Part shown: piece by piece, positions 63,206 to 64,000 of the stretch | Numbering within the stretch: the stretch's first letter is position 1 | Layout: each line of letters starts with the position of its first letter | DNA from: Bacteroides sp. CAG:770 | GTDB lineage: Bacteria; Bacteroidota; Bacteroidia; Bacteroidales; UBA932 | DNA length: 64,000 nucleotides | Direction of reading: 5' to 3' | Assembly: GCA_000435075.1 (NCBI GenBank) | Contig: FR890653.1 | Coordinates: 1 to 64,000 of the forward strand | Notes under the pieces: generated by a model | Told to the model about the DNA's origin: nothing | Seen by the model: only the letters and a program-made list of their open reading frames with translations | Databases searched by the model: none | Program-made: the position numbers and the translations under genes

Positions 63206-64000
63206 ATGGCAAAAGATTTTAGAGAAGTTGCCCAGAGTTGGCTTGACGGAGATTTCGATCCGGAGACAAAGGGCAAAGTCATTGAACTCAGAAACAGCGA
63301 CCCTGCCGGATTTGAAGATGCTTTTTACCGCAATCTGGAATTCGGTACCGGTGGACTTCGAGGAATCATGGGTGTCGGCACGAACCGTATGAACAAATAC
63401 ACTGTCGGCATGGCCACACAGGGACTTGCAAACTACATCAAGGCTCATGCAGCCGATTGCAAAGACGCTTATGGCGACCCTATCAATCCTGAAGATGTAC
63501 GTGTCTGCATCTCATTCGACAGCCGAAACAACAGCAAGCTTTTTGCGAAAATCACAGCTGACGTCATGTCCGCAAACGGAATGCACGTCTTCCTGTTCGA
63601 CAATATCCGTCCTACACCTGAGCTCAGCTACTCCATCAGAGAGAAAAGAGCCATCGCAGGTGTCATGGTGACGGCATCACACAATCCTAAGGAATATAAC
63701 GGATACAAGGTTTTCTGGTCAGACGGAGCACAAATCACATCACCTGTAGATAAGGATATCGTAGCTGAAGTCGCAAAGATTACCGACCCGGCACAGGTAC
63801 GTTTCGAGCCTAAAGAGGAATGCGGCGAGGTCGAACTCATGGGAAAAGATGTGGATGAGAAATACCTCCACGACATCCTCTCCCTCACACTCACCCCGGA
63901 AGCATGCAAACGTCACCCTGAACTCAAATTCGTCTATACCCCGCTTCACGGCTGCGGTGTGAGACTCGTTCCTGAGTGCCTCCACAGACTCGGATTCGGA
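63206..64000 (+). CDS. Phosphoglucomutase/phosphomannomutase, 5' part (runs off the window)
   Basis: The first 265 codons of an alpha-D-phosphohexomutase. It starts MAKDFREVAQSWLDGDFDPETKG and has NLEFGTGGLRGIMGVGTNRMN (substrate and start motif), CISFDSRNNSKLFA and the phosphoserine loop VMVTASHNPKEYNGYKVFWSDGAQI with the catalytic Ser. This long-form Bacteroidetes enzyme normally reaches about 580 residues, so more than half lies beyond the window. It interconverts hexose 6- and 1-phosphates for glycan precursors. Confidence 0.93.
   Translation, partial: MAKDFREVAQSWLDGDFDPETKGKVIELRNSDPAGFEDAFYRNLEFGTGGLRGIMGVGTNRMNKYTVGMATQGLANYIKAHAADCKDAYGDPINPEDVRVCISFDSRNNSKLFAKITADVMSANGMHVFLFDNIRPTPELSYSIREKRAIAGVMVTASHNPKEYNGYKVFWSDGAQITSPVDKDIVAEVAKITDPAQVRFEPKEECGEVELMGKDVDEKYLHDILSLTLTPEACKRHPELKFVYTPLHGCGVRLVPECLHRLGFG

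Larger units (their letters stand above)
1..64000. repeat. Dispersed heptamer CATTGAC / GTCAATG, about 120 copies
   Basis: A hand scan of both strands finds about 120 copies of CATTGAC or its complement GTCAATG. A random 7-mer would occur about 8 times (2 x 64,000 / 4^7). Both orientations are about equally common on the plus strand. Example positions are 2267-2273, 4005-4011, 11005-11011, 11026-11032, the overlapping pair 24222-24234 and the overlapping pair 62176-62188. Most copies lie inside genes, read as Ile-Asp (C-ATT-GAC) or Val-Asn (GTC-AAT-G). A few are intergenic, for example near 7945, 10567 and 21259. I saw none in the stem-loop region at 38.2-39.2 kb. The count is manual and approximate. 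Confidence 0.85.

Overview
The window comes from a member of the Bacteroidetes, most likely an uncultured Bacteroidales. The evidence is the TTTG-N19/20-TAnnTTTG promoters, the scarcity of Shine-Dalgarno sites, and a family repertoire typical of this phylum: a Bacteroidetes-type ParE, a PCMD lipoprotein with a partner barrel, a golvesin-domain amidase, a PiT-PhoU fusion, a META lipoprotein and an NfeD/flotillin pair. I cannot place the genus. GC is near 48 %. There are no rRNA genes, CRISPR arrays, prophages or conjugative genes.

Layout. 0-7.4 kb: DUF2795 protein, folE, mgsA, a small Cro-like regulator, flotillin plus NfeD, a methyltransferase and a large EF-hand-like membrane protein. 7.4-9.4 kb: a HUH (RAYT-like) transposase between two ~195-bp direct copies of a unit that itself has inverted ends. 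9.4-18.4 kb: AraC regulator, acyl-CoA ligase, SWIM-SNF2 helicase, YhhN, aldehyde dehydrogenase, SDR and META lipoprotein, mostly on the minus strand. 18.7-21 kb: a PD-(D/E)XK transposase remnant and a PCMD lipoprotein/outer-membrane barrel pair. 21-25.5 kb: parE, a PlsC-like acyltransferase and a second acyl-CoA ligase. 25.6-38.2 kb: MBL hydrolase, TPR protein, an apparently inactive M28 peptidase, ABC exporter, CBM9-VanZ fusion, golvesin/amidase protein, cysteine desulfidase and Stealth phosphotransferase. 38.2-39.2 kb: no genes, but three long stem-loops and a duplicated ~140-bp conserved block. 39.2-44.8 kb: tRNA-Arg, rplS, dnaJ-grpE, an FAD oxidoreductase and tsaD. 44.9-57.6 kb: a long plus-strand run of tamB-like, rsmI-like, mtaB, MBL hydrolase, ftsE, nth, K+/H+ antiporter and a two-component system. 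57.7-64 kb: a small unknown protein, metallophosphoesterase, PiT-PhoU transporter, RNA methyltransferase-like protein and the start of a phosphohexomutase.

Functional themes are envelope biogenesis and lipid handling (two ligases, PlsC-like, ALDH, YhhN, MsbA-like, TamB, amidase, FtsE, Stealth), tRNA and rRNA modification (TsaD, MtaB, RsmI-like) and protein quality control (DnaJ/GrpE).

The most unusual signal is spread over the whole window. The heptamer CATTGAC (GTCAATG on the other strand) occurs about 120 times by hand count, against about 8 expected. It shapes codon choice in both Ile-Asp and Val-Asn contexts, so it looks like a DNA-level word comparable to uptake sequences, Chi or HIP1. 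The second point of interest is the stem-loop array at 38.3-39.2 kb.
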